Positions 43,501 through 46,979 of a stretch of DNA of 64,000 bases are shown here, piece after piece; positions within the stretch are counted from its first letter, which is position 1, and each line of letters begins with the position of its first letter. The notes below the pieces were generated by a model. It saw only the letters and a program-made list of their open reading frames with translations, did no database searches and was not told the DNA's origin. The DNA is taken from positions 4,602,501-4,666,500 of the forward strand of contig JBBELK010000329.1 of NCBI GenBank assembly GCA_037783545.1, written 5' to 3'. The position numbers and the translations under genes are program-made. Origin of the DNA: Henricia sp. BOLD:AAB3569 (Eukaryota; Echinodermata; Asteroidea; Spinulosida; Echinasteridae).

Positions 43501-45990
43501 AAAGCCGGGCTATCAGAAAATTCCCAAAATAGTTGTCTATAGACAACCTGAAAATCTGGCAAAGCTACTGGACTAATTTTAATGTGGGCTACCAAGTTGA
43601 CATCATGGGCATCCATTTTGCAAGCATGCAGTTGCCCGTCTTTTGGGGGAATTTGTGGAGCACCGACCTCAAAGCTAATTTCTTTGTGGGAATTAGATAA
43701 TTTTGATTTGCAAGATTTCAAAATACCCAAAAAAGGACAAAAGCTTACCCTTAGTTATTTTCTCTTTTACATTACTGCTAGATCTGTCCCGGTTCGTTGC
43801 GATTTGACCGATCCCTGGAACGGTCTTGAGTACGTCGCTGTCCTTCTGATAGATGAGTAAATTGCCACTCTCCAGCAGACAAACCAAAAATGTACCTAGA
43901 ATAAAAAAAACTGCATCCAATTTATGATATTACAAATTTTAGAGAGGCCAGAATCCATTTGCCTGTTTCCCTGGGCCCATTTTCAAAGAGCTGCTTAGCA
44001 GCCTATAAGAGCAAACCCTAATTAACATTCATTCTCCCCGACGCAAGCTAAATCAATTACTGATTAATTGCGATCCCCGTTGCTAACTGATTCGAACCGG
44101 CCATTCAACCCTGGCTAGCTCGGTGGTCGAGTGGTTAAGACATCTGTCTTGTTTGCAGGAGGTTGTGGGTTCGAATCCCGCCCGAGCACGCTATGAAGTT
44201 TTTCATAGTGTCTCGGGAAAGCACCGAGTATACAGTGCTAATTAACATACGTCGGGTACCAATTTTTAATGACATGCTAATTCCATGGTGTTCGTAAAAC
44301 CCCGAACAGGTCTATGGTCTGCTCATACCTACTCTCATAACGATATGCTATCCTGCCGCCTAATTTTGTGATGGTTGTAACAGAAAAACCCAACAGAAAA
44401 TGTTCCTCTTGTGGCTCCTGTGCAAAACGAATGGAGAAAGGCGTTGCCGTGCATGTAGCGTAAACCGTTGTCAAAGAAGTGAACGCGTCCGCGCGGAAAT
44501 TGACGTCACGCTCTGCCAGCGAATTGGCAATAGTAATTAGAAAGTTCTAGGCCTGTTTTGTTATGAGTTGGTAGTTTACCATTGCTTCTTACCATTTGGA
44601 GAGATGTTAGTTGCCACAAGATGGCCGAGATGGGATTGCAGTTTAGCAATTTTCTTCTTCGTTGTGTTCTTTCCATTATTCAGACATAGCACTTTGAGAC
44701 GATGAGAATCCAAGAGTAAAAGATCGTTTGTCTAACAAAGGAAAAAAAAAAACTGGCAAAAGAAAATGTTTCCTTTCTTGTTTTGTATTAAAGATAGTAT
44801 ACATGATTGGTAAACTATAGTTTCATCCCCTTGTGTGATTAAAGATATGCATGATTAAAACCAACCTGAGCAAAAACCAGCTCCGTACTTCGTCTAACTT
44901 TTGAGAAAACAGTCAAAAAAGGGTTTGCAGTCATTTCTCCCTAAAACCACTTCGTCCTGAACCATTTCGCCCCGAACCACGGCCTGTGCACGAAGTGCTT
45001 TTTGGGCGAAGTGGCATTTGGGCGATGTAGTGTTTGGACGAAGTGATTTGGGGCGAAATGGCACTTGGGCGAAATGGTTTTGGGGCGAATTGAATTTTCG
45101 TCTCATTAGACGAAAACTAATTGTTTTACTCATTTCTCAAAGACTATAGCACTTCAGACAAAACCATTTCAGGGGAAGTTTTCTACAGTCATCATGTTTA
45201 TATTGTGTAAGTTGGGTGTAAATCTGTGAATATTTCTGATTTTCGAGATACCAATCATGTATACTGCCTTTAAACCTGATTAAACTTGCATGGAATGAAC
45301 AGGGGCCAATTTCATAAAGCTGTTTTGCAGAAAAATTTGCTTAATCAAAAATTTGTTTGCTTTATAAAAATGGGTTAAAAATCAAAATTGTATCTCAACT
45401 TGAGTTCTTAGCAAGAATAGCATATATTCTTTTGAAAAACACAAGTTGACATGCAATTTCGACTATTAACCCATTTTTATAAGCAAATTTTTCTGCTAAA
45501 CAGCTTTATGAAATTGGCTCCTGGCCTCTGAAAAAAACACTAGCAGTACATGTTTCTCAGAAAGCACTTCAAGCAGAGTGGCGCACCCTGCCTCAGTGGC
45601 TCTTACAGAGGCTTGTGTAGTTAACCTTGTCACAAGGTGTTTATACACGTTTCCGACGAATAAAATCAGCTTTCTTGAATCTTTCAGTCAGGGTATGTAT
45701 TGCGCTTTAATTTTTTTGTTTTTTAAATTTTATTTTTTCCTTTTTCTTGAACCATATTTTTTTTCATGTTTCTCCTCCAAAATCCAAGAAACTTGCCATC
45801 TCCGAAACCTGTAATTCTAAAGGTTCAAAAAAGAAAAATTATTAATATTAATCTTTTAATCTTTAATACTAATCTCAAAAACTACCCCAACATGCACCCT
45901 GCATACCTGTTTGCCAAGCCAGCCAAGTCGGGGCCACGGTTGTTTAGATTTGATATCAGGGATGTGGGTGACAGTAAGATCAAGACGCAT
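784..45990 (-). CDS. CPLANE1: CPLANE1 orthologue (ciliogenesis and planar polarity effector 1), whole visible gene, 28 coding exons
   Basis: Joining 28 minus-strand exons with consistent phases gives 3250 residues with no stop, close to the roughly 3200 of human CPLANE1. Similarity to the remembered human protein is plain along the first 1500 residues: the start (PWPRLGWLG), a beta-propeller-like segment (NQLFLWEID, GSWSRID), YWLADIAWT, RQRYSLATH, LSDVWTADTA with GLLPEAVWLARELGDWK, LVPVEFYLPAPPFYCPQP and ARCSLPCARWYVQQL. CPLANE1 works with INTU, FUZ, WDPCP and RSG1 at the ciliary base to recruit IFT-A proteins; human loss causes Joubert syndrome 17 and OFD6. Residues from about 1500 to 2750 are polar, low in complexity and probably disordered. 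The C-terminal part has short AQxHYD motifs and a charged helical stretch. The gene leaves the window on the left, so the last exon or exons are missing. The 8-kb intron 8 holds an unrelated receptor gene on the plus strand. Confidence 0.95.
1081..1766. repeat. Nested hairpin DNA next to CPLANE1 exon 28
   Basis: A near-perfect palindrome (arms 1081-1159 and 1173-1258, loop about 13 bases) overlaps a second inverted pair (1238-1299 with 1705-1766). The first arm starts 11 bases from the exon 28 acceptor. Confidence 0.8.
1958..2330. mobile_element. hAT-type MITE (CAGTGTTGTAG) with 8-bp target duplication
   Basis: Termini CAGTGTTGTAG and CTACAACACTG, interior full of GAGTCCGAGTC repeats. Exact 8-bp duplication CCACTCGC at 1950-1957 and 2331-2338. 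It lies just inside intron 27 of CPLANE1. Confidence 0.9.
2346..2501 (-). CDS. CPLANE1: CPLANE1 exon 27
   Basis: Residues 3103-3155, phase 2 in and 2 out. Acceptor GTGCGCAG, donor GTATAC. ISGVSDIIAEVIAEGDDSEV resembles a short helix conserved near the C terminus of CPLANE1 proteins. A hAT-type MITE is inserted 15 bases past its donor. Confidence 0.85.
2621..2843. mobile_element. MITE family GGGGCCGTCCAAAGTTGTC, copy 1
   Basis: Inverted ends around a C-rich centre. Relatives occur at 4410-4630, 21484-21612, 25601-25801, 55326-55450 and, much expanded, 53373-54625. Confidence 0.75.
3237..3511. mobile_element. MITE with TIR TAGACCTTTATCACGGYGC, copy 1
   Basis: Inverted ends and a sister copy at 62201-62446. 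It sits inside a larger composite repeat (about 3184-4015) with GACCGGTCTATAA-like arms. Confidence 0.75.
4125..4348 (-). CDS. CPLANE1: CPLANE1 exon 26
   Basis: Residues 3029-3103, phase 0 in and 2 out. Acceptor TTTACTAG, donor GTAAAT. It begins by chance with an ATG codon. The peptide is polar (LRDFKEPDRTTVDGLKV), with no recognised domain. Confidence 0.78.
4410..4630. mobile_element. MITE (GGGGCTGTCCA ends) with a poly-C core
   Basis: Inverted ends GGGGCTGTCCATAAAGTACG and CGTACGTAATGGTCGGCCCC enclose a nearly pure C run (about 4532-4589). The run makes a spurious polyproline reading frame and may be mis-sized in the assembly. Confidence 0.7.
4640..4830 (-). mobile_element. tRNA-derived SINE fragment
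   Basis: On the minus strand a B-box (GGGTTCGAGTCC) follows an A-box-like stretch. The inverse of the element at about 44030-44250. Confidence 0.55.
5367..5520 (-). CDS. CPLANE1: CPLANE1 exon 25 (coiled coil)
   Basis: Residues 2977-3028, phase 2 in and 0 out. Acceptor AACCCAG, donor GTGAGT. RLAQMDQQLVAIEESAANIE followed by QDF has heptad spacing typical of a coiled coil. Confidence 0.85.
6384..6697 (-). CDS. CPLANE1: CPLANE1 exon 24
   Basis: Residues 2873-2977, phase 0 in and 2 out. Acceptor TTATACAG, donor GTAGGA. Contains TFISVVDVDLTDIP, a proline-rich stretch and NAQLHYDALFLKD, the second copy of the AQxHYD motif. Confidence 0.82.
6940..7245. mobile_element. Repeat family D (AACTCGTGAAGT / GTACCATTTTAC), one of five copies
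   Basis: Shares the block with TTGTCAACT, GGTACCATTTTACA and TGTTTGTTACC with copies at 8117-8690, 12393-12730, 18880-19056 and 43018-43355. Probably an old foldback transposon; exact ends uncertain. Confidence 0.6.
7314..7474 (-). CDS. CPLANE1: CPLANE1 exon 23
   Basis: Residues 2819-2872, phase 1 in and 0 out. Acceptor ATTTTCAG, donor GTATGC. Encodes APTVSEAVAQYTSAATGIAP and DIFFNLRFG. No domain recognised; supported by splice sites and phase. Confidence 0.78.
7901..8080 (-). CDS. CPLANE1: CPLANE1 exon 22
   Basis: Residues 2759-2819, phase 1 in and 1 out. Acceptor TCTCGTAG, donor GTAAGT. Encodes SFDALLQDRDARPAIPTA then AQVHYDTV, a motif repeated in exon 24. A second frame is also open across the exon; the motif supports this one. 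Confidence 0.82.
8117..8690. mobile_element. Repeat family D copy interrupted by a Tc1-type MITE
   Basis: Begins CCAATACATCATTTGCAG and ends CCAATCATGTAATCTGTC, like the copy at 12393-12730, but carries the 225-bp element 8362-8586 in its middle. Confidence 0.65.
8362..8586. mobile_element. Tc1/mariner-like MITE
   Basis: Ends CAGTTGAAGTCAGAAGTATA and its inverse, flanked by TA on both sides (8360-8361 and 8587-8588). The ends closely resemble those of fish Tc1 transposons. No transposase reading frame. Confidence 0.75.
8719..8946. mobile_element. MITE CTACTGTAAAAGC with TTTTCGCG interior
   Basis: Inverted ends CTACTGTAAAAGC and GCTTTTACAGTAG, interior with repeated ATTTTCGCG. Noncoding. Confidence 0.75.
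8993..9098. mobile_element. Small foldback repeat, copy 1
   Basis: GGGTAACTG and GTCTAAACA oppose TGTAGACCCAATAACATTGG. A second copy lies at 15495-15602. This repeat accounts for the open frame downstream of CPLANE1 exon 21. Confidence 0.65.
9149..9281 (-). CDS. CPLANE1: CPLANE1 exon 21, with probable GC donor
   Basis: Residues 2715-2759. Acceptor TTTTTCAG; acidic serine-rich start (SNSEDSENSDENS) then GKGFAIKPG. The frame of exon 22 needs this exon to end in phase 1. The best-fitting donor is CCAG|GCAAGA at 9148-9147, a GC-AG intron. The nearest GT donor (GTGAAA at 9119) would leave phase 0 and force a different exon 22 frame. Confidence 0.65.
9400..9565 (-). mobile_element. SINE fragment with ACTCCTGGGTGGAGAGAGGC core
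   Basis: The conserved core also occurs at 33190-33375, 55548-55797 and 59757-60056. Box-B-like ends indicate a tRNA-derived head. Confidence 0.6.
10096..10351 (-). CDS. CPLANE1: CPLANE1 exon 20
   Basis: Residues 2629-2714, phase 2 in and 0 out. Acceptor AAAAATAG, donor GTAATT. Polar, lysine and serine rich (RQKRRQQHEGKG), no recognisable domain. Supported by open frame, splice sites and phase only. Confidence 0.75.
10615..12104 (-). CDS. CPLANE1: CPLANE1 exon 19 (1.5-kb exon)
   Basis: Residues 2133-2629, phase 0 in and 2 out. Acceptor TCCTGCAG, donor GTAAGA. It is open throughout and rich in proline, histidine and asparagine in its second half (repeated PPSNF, RPYANH and PPRPHF-type runs), ending in a charged helix-like stretch (ELDAFERNQRRKELGKHP). 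I see no known domain; assignment rests on phase and position inside the gene. Confidence 0.85.
12393..12730. mobile_element. Repeat family D, uninterrupted copy
   Basis: Full-length-looking copy of the family also seen at 6940, 8117, 18880 and 43018. Confidence 0.6.
12809..15082 (-). CDS. CPLANE1: CPLANE1 exon 18 (2.3-kb exon)
   Basis: Residues 1375-2132, phase 0 in and 0 out, 758 codons. Acceptor TTTCACAG, donor GTAAAA. The first 80 residues are conserved (LYPFSSFLNLEEEVQDILLT, then SELPPTKK, against human LPFSRFFNMEELVQDIILS). The rest is serine, lysine and glutamine rich with KKVKRLRKRKK and SDSEEDSK-type runs and looks disordered. The conserved C-terminal VKRLVREEFMRIMLE suggests a short helix at the end. 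Confidence 0.92.
15280..15400 (+). mobile_element. tRNA-derived SINE fragment
   Basis: TTCGAATCCCGTTGGAGCC, then a body (GCATTCAGATTTCCC) shared with the SINE split at 38577 and 39246. Confidence 0.5.
15495..15602. mobile_element. Small foldback repeat, copy 2
   Basis: TTGCCAGGGTAACTGGGTC and its inverse end at 15602; about 85% alike by eye to 8993-9098. Confidence 0.65.
15781..16008 (-). CDS. CPLANE1: CPLANE1 exon 17
   Basis: Residues 1299-1374, phase 0 in and 0 out. Acceptor TTTGCCAG, donor GTGGGA. IFRDLCSTVWMLHARDKLTL and RKYQASRE match human FRELCALCWMLHVRDKLS and RQYQKARE. Confidence 0.94.
16200..17539. other. Intron 16 lower part and flank of CPLANE1, no gene seen
   Basis: The plus-strand frame at 16825-17160 has no recognisable domain, no splice context and ordinary codon content; I treat it as chance. 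I see nothing else beyond weak repeat sequence. Confidence 0.4.
17540..17707 (-). CDS. CPLANE1: CPLANE1 exon 16
   Basis: Residues 1243-1298, phase 0 in and 0 out. Acceptor TTTCTAAG, donor GTGAGA. IMLVLNSARCSLPCARWYVQ matches human LLLFRAARCSFPVAQWYIL. Confidence 0.93.
17880..17965. repeat. Degenerate tandem repeat, about four units of 25-27 bp
   Basis: Units resemble AGGTCAAAAACCATTTTT. Preceded by a short GGGCGAC-rich stretch (17800-17866). Confidence 0.5.
18087..18455 (-). mobile_element. tRNA-derived SINE, (ATT)n tail, copy 1
   Basis: On the minus strand GTGGCCGAGTGGTTTGGGTC and GGGTTCGAATCC form a Leu/Ser-like tRNA head; the body contains CCATCCTTCGGAAGGG-like sequence and ends in an AAT repeat. 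Same family: 24590-24920, 30452-30640, 46302-46668, 54788-55078 and 60141-60492. Confidence 0.75.
19020..19640. mobile_element. Repeat family E, copy 1 (ends uncertain)
   Basis: Shares AATCAAAAGAAAGACATC-like sequence and the GTACACAGCGCCCATTT block with 22157-22458 and 33880-34404. Confidence 0.5.
19996..20492. mobile_element. Foldback MITE (CACCCCGTTTACACTCGATT ends)
   Basis: Inverted ends of about 35 bases meet a GC-rich interior with its own short hairpins. It is nested in a larger repeat (about 19690-20590) whose relatives lie at 21290-21475, 26175-26415 and 57130-57445. Confidence 0.7.
21484..21612. mobile_element. MITE family GGGCCGTCCAAAGTTGTC, short copy
   Basis: Both inverted ends kept, interior shortened. 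It ends 26 bases from CPLANE1 exon 15. Confidence 0.7.
21639..21865 (-). CDS. CPLANE1: CPLANE1 exon 15
   Basis: Residues 1167-1242, phase 1 in and 0 out. Acceptor ACCAACAG, donor GTAAGT. LVPVEFYLPAPPFYCPQP is almost identical to human LVPVGLYLPAPPLYCPQP. Confidence 0.95.
22157..22458. mobile_element. Repeat family E, copy 2
   Basis: Starts AAAGGCCCTATAGATGATAT and ends GATACCGTGGGCCTTTAA, so the ends are inverted. Confidence 0.6.
22982..23240. mobile_element. MITE with CAGGGTGTCTGCGGGT ends
   Basis: Inverted ends; interior of TTAATGCTTTTTAA-like repeats. The CAGGG ends are hAT-like, but I see no clean target duplication. Confidence 0.65.
23316..23527 (-). CDS. CPLANE1: CPLANE1 exon 14
   Basis: Residues 1096-1167, phase 2 in and 1 out. 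Acceptor TTTGACAG, donor GTAAGT. LFLPENLTPLVIVKEGISVI matches human FNLPLNMTPAQIFQEKLQ; the rest is serine and arginine rich. Confidence 0.87.
24208..24448 (-). CDS. CPLANE1: CPLANE1 exon 13
   Basis: Residues 1016-1096, phase 1 in and 2 out. Acceptor TGACACAG, donor GTTAGA. QQQLSDVWTADTAMALLLV and GLLPEAVWLARELGDWKSA are among the best conserved CPLANE1 segments. Confidence 0.95.
24590..24920 (-). mobile_element. tRNA-derived SINE, copy 2
   Basis: Older, more diverged copy of the family at 18087-18455. Confidence 0.6.
25150..25309 (-). CDS. CPLANE1: CPLANE1 exon 12
   Basis: Residues 963-1016, phase 0 in and 1 out. Acceptor TTTTCTAG, donor GTAAGT. REAVQSLARFMALYFTN matches human AAVRVVQSMGRFMASYFTN. 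Two frames are open here; homology and phase choose this one. Confidence 0.9.
25601..25801. mobile_element. MITE family GGGGCCGTCC, copy with C-rich centre
   Basis: Close sister of 2621-2843 (shares CTACAGAG and the CATTTTACAGTGCATGTAAA block). It ends 52 bases before the exon 11 donor edge of CPLANE1. Confidence 0.7.
25853..26102 (-). CDS. CPLANE1: CPLANE1 exon 11
   Basis: Residues 879-962, phase 2 in and 0 out. Acceptor CTTTTAG, donor GTAAGT. LAILYTHLEQYNLVSALSLA is the counterpart of human LSLLYCHLYSYNLNDAQGLC. Confidence 0.88.
26914..27013 (-). CDS. CPLANE1: CPLANE1 exon 10
   Basis: Residues 846-879, phase 1 in and 2 out. Acceptor CATGTTAG, donor GTTAGT. GCQFYLQGYPEEAVACWQR matches human GEECFLLGSYEKSVQLWKK, a TPR-like helix pair. 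Confidence 0.88.
27171..27591. mobile_element. Large palindromic MITE, GTCTTTCCACAGTAA ends
   Basis: About 420 bases with arms of about 200. Family members: 40661-41076, 61645-62058 and 63434-63655 (one arm only). Confidence 0.8.
27702..27913 (-). CDS. CPLANE1: CPLANE1 exon 9
   Basis: Residues 775-846, phase 2 in and 1 out. Acceptor CCCTACAG, donor GTACAA. LVKTWKLLHRHLVTMYRKL follows PAKR from exon 8, matching human PGHRLILLWRVLYKK. The 8-kb intron before it carries the nested Ig receptor gene. Confidence 0.9.
28200..28490 (-). mobile_element. tRNA-derived SINE
   Basis: Box-B-like GGGTTATGGGTTCAAGCCC on the minus strand and a body with TTGCCCACGGACACAGACAC. It lies in CPLANE1 intron 8. Confidence 0.5.
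28994..29309. mobile_element. MITE with AGGCCAAACAAAATAAATGG ends
   Basis: Perfect inverted ends of about 35 bases (to GTTTACGGTAAC), AT-rich interior. It lies 400 bases upstream of the octamer of the Ig receptor gene. Confidence 0.8.
29718..29743 (+). promoter_or_regulatory. CCAAT box and octamer upstream of the Ig receptor gene
   Basis: An inverted CCAAT (ATTGG, 29718-29722) is followed 13 bases later by a perfect octamer ATGCAAAT (29736-29743), about 650 bases before the presumed end of the noncoding first exon. POU-domain factors bind the octamer. The spacing is promoter-like, but no TSS is visible and a chance match is possible. Confidence 0.3.
30399..30748 (+). other. 5' UTR intron of the Ig receptor gene
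   Basis: Donor AAAT|GTAAGT at 30399 and acceptor GATTTGCAG ending at 30748, 16 bases before the start codon. The implied noncoding exon ends at 30398; its start is not visible. The intron holds a decayed SINE fragment (about 30452-30640). Confidence 0.55.
30765..33062 (+). CDS. Ig-superfamily transmembrane receptor with tyrosine-motif-rich tail, intronless coding sequence
   Basis: A single 765-codon exon. The ATG at 30765 has a good context (CATCATGG) and opens a signal peptide (about residues 1-24); an upstream in-frame ATG at 30738 lies in the intron before the acceptor and is not used. Three Ig-like domains are suggested by C45/W62/C118 with DVTEADNAQYSC, C168/W181/C221, and C262/W274/C315. 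A membrane helix follows at about 337-360, then KCRR. The 405-residue tail has YxxM at Y408, Y426 and Y441; YEIL at Y540; YxxP at Y592, Y613 and Y688; YQSL at Y733; YQVL at Y748; and YENV at the C terminus. Such motifs in other receptors recruit PI3K, Crk/Nck-type and Grb2 SH2 domains once phosphorylated. Function is unknown; a cell-surface signalling receptor, possibly immune or adhesive, is inference. The gene lies in CPLANE1 intron 8 on the opposite strand. I do not recognise a named orthologue. Confidence 0.88.
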   Translation: MASWKGCLLGICFGLFVFIETSAVQLAVEPARLNVLIGGRAEFLCSYKPDYVNSCDDTFVFWGKKGGNAVANMTFVINPVKYEIMWDSTVDPDDLRLKCLYTLVIKDVTEADNAQYSCKLIRPDAGRIYYAQTLAKLQVVIPPSEIYPICRTSVIAGVSPSEGMMLVCESEIGRPQVTLRWTSGEYEVPSELHKLGNKLLQLHATTMLVDFERLVDPILVCNLQLPSPINEIRTCSVNTSTSVTVHPENLSVTTEDIATFVCQVSTDIPYEIHWYFGDQMIRSHEPHDRFLVETKANALHIRGITNDDDASIVTCKVTTMFANVTKSSLIEVRSLEKLILVGIPILGALLILLLVNIIICYKCRRNSFRGSPQKRSPAHDEESTPMQPTEGALQDQETTDEIRKQPDYLDMAKPVRIIPVTATPNYSPMKSIEKPTDKKEYTCMDAAQNKHDDSEYVVSSKSDDPQTYMYSSNDQLSKTDNGKNSPKPLSNPKLRLHQAGTAESPTANCTPSPSSKHKPVNFELATSNKPSSPSEDENDYEILAKRSPTKANPKTPEPNHKGSPPRSAKSTPKLLRNFSAPLLTPDPHEYEYAIPKEICDAKTQMSRRSTPIYDAPNDMRAKQINERTNNISKVADKSPAQLRAARKPPVILKKPKRHSDPLNSSDSEASPRQARASLPADNLDGPDYLVPSVSQQSLDKIAPATPPAQGGKSPLVKKLKNPFKPKNNNKEMYQSLDRLSMELEQPDYQVLLAKKVDNNRLYENV
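33095..33108 (+). terminator. Poly(A) signals of the Ig receptor gene
   Basis: Two AATAAA hexamers (33095-33100 and 33103-33108) begin 33 and 41 bases after the stop codon, implying a very short 3' UTR. Confidence 0.6.
33190..33375 (-). mobile_element. SINE with CTCCTGGGTGG core, just past the Ig receptor gene
   Basis: Core CCCATTTACTCCTGGGTGGA and tRNA-like end CACTCGGCCACGG; starts about 80 bases after the poly(A) signals. Confidence 0.6.
33880..34404. mobile_element. Repeat family E, copy 3
   Basis: Starts AAAGGCCATGTAGATGATC and ends GATACACTGGGCCTTTAA. It lies between the Ig receptor gene and the tandem duplication. Confidence 0.65.
34827..36027. repeat. Perfect 547-bp tandem duplication, about 2.2 copies
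   Basis: Units start at 34831, 35378 and 35925 (partial, to 36027). The two full units appear identical base for base, including intron sequence, so the event is very recent or is an assembly artefact. Each unit runs, on the minus strand, from the last 135 bases of CPLANE1 exon 8 through intron sequence to a new acceptor. The lowest copy is cut short inside the exon part and lacks a donor. Confidence 0.95.
35340..35474 (-). CDS. CPLANE1: Possible duplicated cassette exon 8b of CPLANE1
   Basis: Identical copy of the last 135 bases of exon 8, now preceded by its own acceptor (ACTTACAG) and followed by the same donor (GTCAGC). It enters and leaves in phase 2, so its inclusion would add exactly 45 residues in frame by repeating the end of exon 8. 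Whether it is ever spliced in cannot be told from sequence. It could equally be a silent recent duplication or an assembly artefact. Confidence 0.45.
35887..37059 (-). CDS. CPLANE1: CPLANE1 exon 8 (long exon; its 3' end is tandemly duplicated)
   Basis: Residues 384-775, phase 2 in and 2 out, 1173 bases. Acceptor CTTTACAG, donor AAAAG|GTCAGC, a weaker donor than its neighbours. RQRYSLATHPSLPLLLLSDG matches human RQRFSIKAHSRLPYLIISDG. The last 135 bases sit inside a perfect 547-bp tandem repeat, so the same peptide (from IRGTMDRDVMSM to SPAKR) is encoded again at 35340-35474 and in part at 34827-34927. Confidence 0.92.
37320..37808. mobile_element. Foldback element with GGGCGAAGTGG array, copy 1
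   Basis: Ends TTAAAGATAGTATACATGAT and its inverse; the middle is a variable tandem array of GGGCGAAGTGGTTTG-like units. Other copies: 44788-45273, 46138-46916 and 48609-49122. Confidence 0.8.
38213..38395 (-). CDS. CPLANE1: CPLANE1 exon 7
   Basis: Residues 323-384, phase 2 in and 2 out. Acceptor CCATGCAG, donor GTAAGA. SYWLADIAWTTDDLFLACV and SSGCSVELEP with FHPLVTF are very close to human SYWVGDISWTHDSLFLTCM and FGCSIEFGP with LHPLITY. Confidence 0.95.
38597..39245. mobile_element. Foldback element (TAGACCAATTGCGTGATAG) inserted in a tRNA-like sequence
   Basis: Inverted ends including GACCA...GCGTGATAGATTTGC; arms of about 190 bases separated by unique AT-rich sequence. The flanks (38577-38596 and 39246-39310) are two halves of one tRNA-like unit. 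Confidence 0.8.
39424..39684 (-). CDS. CPLANE1: CPLANE1 exon 6
   Basis: Residues 236-323, phase 2 in and 2 out. Acceptor GTTTCCAG, donor GTATGA. Contains RGAFLSRHAQSGHTLAVAVN and RILFISIV, matching human RGALISAFSRDGLTLAVTLN and QVLFINTL. Confidence 0.9.
40348..40457 (-). CDS. CPLANE1: CPLANE1 exon 5
   Basis: Residues 200-236, phase 0 in and 2 out. Acceptor TTTTTCAG, donor GTAATG. Only the phase-0 frame matches the family: VLGFCCICSFVFN against human LFGDCCLCSFTFY. A second open frame over the same bases is a shadow. Confidence 0.88.
40661..41076. mobile_element. Palindromic MITE, GGGTCTTTCCACAGTAA ends
   Basis: Same termini as 27171-27591 with a different interior; its close sister is 61645-62058, in reverse. 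Confidence 0.8.
41269..41985. mobile_element. MITE with CAGGGCTCGACATTAAC ends
   Basis: About 715 bases with short inverted ends; the interior repeats TGTCCGGACAGGTAAAA-like blocks. It splits an older SINE (about 41100-41268 and 41986-42040). Confidence 0.75.
42133..42359 (-). CDS. CPLANE1: CPLANE1 exon 4
   Basis: Residues 124-199, phase 1 in and 0 out. Acceptor ACAACTAG, donor GTGAGT. NQLFLWEID and GSWSRIDCEGATLPSPD match human GCIFLWEY and GRWSQILPEEAVLLPS. Confidence 0.92.
42571..43015. mobile_element. MITE with CAGGGGTCGAAATTAAC ends
   Basis: Ends related to the 41269 element; flanked by CATCA on both sides (42566-42570 and 43016-43020). It is inserted at the edge of a family D repeat. 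Confidence 0.75.
43749..43895 (-). CDS. CPLANE1: CPLANE1 exon 3
   Basis: Residues 75-124, phase 1 in and 1 out. Acceptor ATTCTAG, donor GTAAGC. It contains VCLLESGNLLIYQKDSDVLK, the counterpart of human LTTGELFLWNKDQDCLK, a WD/propeller-like blade. Confidence 0.9.
44030..44250 (+). mobile_element. tRNA-derived SINE
   Basis: GGTCGAGTGGTTAAGAC and GGGTTCGAATCCCGC form a tRNA-like head (44109-44190), followed by a non-tRNA body shared with other copies. Not a functional tRNA gene. Confidence 0.6.
44593..44731 (-). CDS. CPLANE1: CPLANE1 exon 2
   Basis: Residues 29-75, phase 0 in and 1 out. Acceptor TTTGTTAG, donor GTAAGA. It encodes LLLLDSHRLKVLCLNNGK followed by KKKIAKLQ, matching the first propeller-like strands of human CPLANE1 (FLLDDKFINEINLLSGK). 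Confidence 0.9.
44788..45273. mobile_element. Foldback element with GGGCGAAGTGG array, copy 2
   Basis: Full-length copy between CPLANE1 exons 1 and 2. Confidence 0.8.
45302..45521. mobile_element. MITE with GGGGCCAATTTCATAAAGCT ends
   Basis: Inverted ends and AT-rich arms (GCAGAAAAATTTGC). It lies between CPLANE1 exons 1 and 2. Confidence 0.75.
45907..45990 (-). CDS. CPLANE1: CPLANE1 exon 1 (first coding exon)
   Basis: Residues 1-28, from the ATG at 45988-45990 to donor CAG|GTATGC, phase 0 out. The peptide contains PWPRLGWLGKQ, matching the human N terminus (PWPCITWLGQ), which fixes the start. A splice acceptor (TTCTGTAG) just upstream at 46021 suggests the exon begins with about 30 untranslated bases at 46020 and that a noncoding exon lies further upstream. 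Confidence 0.92.
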
Positions 45991-46137
45991 GCTTAAGATG
46001 GATGCAAGGTGACGAACACCCTACAGAAGCTTCAGTTGAAATCATCTGAAATTGGAAAATATGAAAACATCATCTACTGTCCTGAGACGGTAAGAATTTA
46101 GTACTCGGACTTCACTATTTTTCTCTAAAATAACTGA

Positions 46138-46636
46138 TTAAAGGTAGAACACATGATTGGTAAACCGTTACAAATAGTTTTATCTCCCTGTGTGATTGAA
46201 GACATGCATGATTAAAACCAACCAGAGTAAAAGTCAGCCCCGTACTTCTTCTAACTTTTGAGAAAACAGCCCAAAAACCACTTCGCCCTGAGCCACTTCG
46301 GGGTACCGTGGCCGAGTGGTTTGGGTCATTGACTCGCAATCATGGGTGCAAACTTGGGGTTGCGGGTTCGAATCCGGCTGCGGTACCTGTGCCCTTGGGC
46401 AGGGCACTCAACCACACTTGCTCCATCCTTCGGAAGGGATGTAAAGCCGTTGGTCCAGTGTGTTAGGTAATGGTAACGTACTCTAAAGATCCCAGAGCAT
46501 TCTTTCGTGAAGAGCAAGGGGATTCCACGGTGTCTCTAGCCATTTCTAATTCAAATTCTTCATGGGTTTCCTCACGCTTGCGAGTGACAGTGCAATGAGC
46601 ACTATTGAGGAATCCTTGGTATGAATACCAGAAAGA

Positions 46637-46669
<33 letters not shown>

Positions 46670-46916
46670 CACGGCCCGTGTACGAAGTGGTTTTTGGGCG
46701 AAGTGGTCCAGGGCGAAGTGGTTTTGAGGCAAAGTGAATTTTCGTCTCATGAGACGAAAACTAATTGTTTTACTCATTTCTCGAAGACTATAGCACTTTA
46801 GACAAAACCATTTCAGGGGAAGTTTTCTACTGTCATCATGTTTATATTGTGTAAGTTATGTGTAAATCTGTGAACATTTCTGATTTTCGAGATACCAATC
46901 ATGTGTTCTACCTTTA
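46138..46916. mobile_element. Foldback element with GGGCGAAGTGG array, copy 3, split by a SINE
   Basis: Ends TTAAAGGTAGAACACATGAT and its inverse; the SINE at 46302-46668 interrupts the array. Confidence 0.8.
46302..46668 (+). mobile_element. tRNA-derived SINE, copy inserted in a foldback element
   Basis: Starts GGTACCGTGGCCGAGTGG and ends in (AAT)n. It splits the element at 46138-46916 inside its GGGCGAAGTGG array. Confidence 0.8.
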
Positions 46917-46979
46917 GGCATCAATAAGTGAAAATCTAATGAAAAAAGAATCGAAATTTGGAGGGGAAGAAGCCAGGTA

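Noticed and set aside
44109..44190. Functional tRNA gene
   Set aside because: The cloverleaf is imperfect and it is followed by a body shared with other copies, so it is a SINE head.
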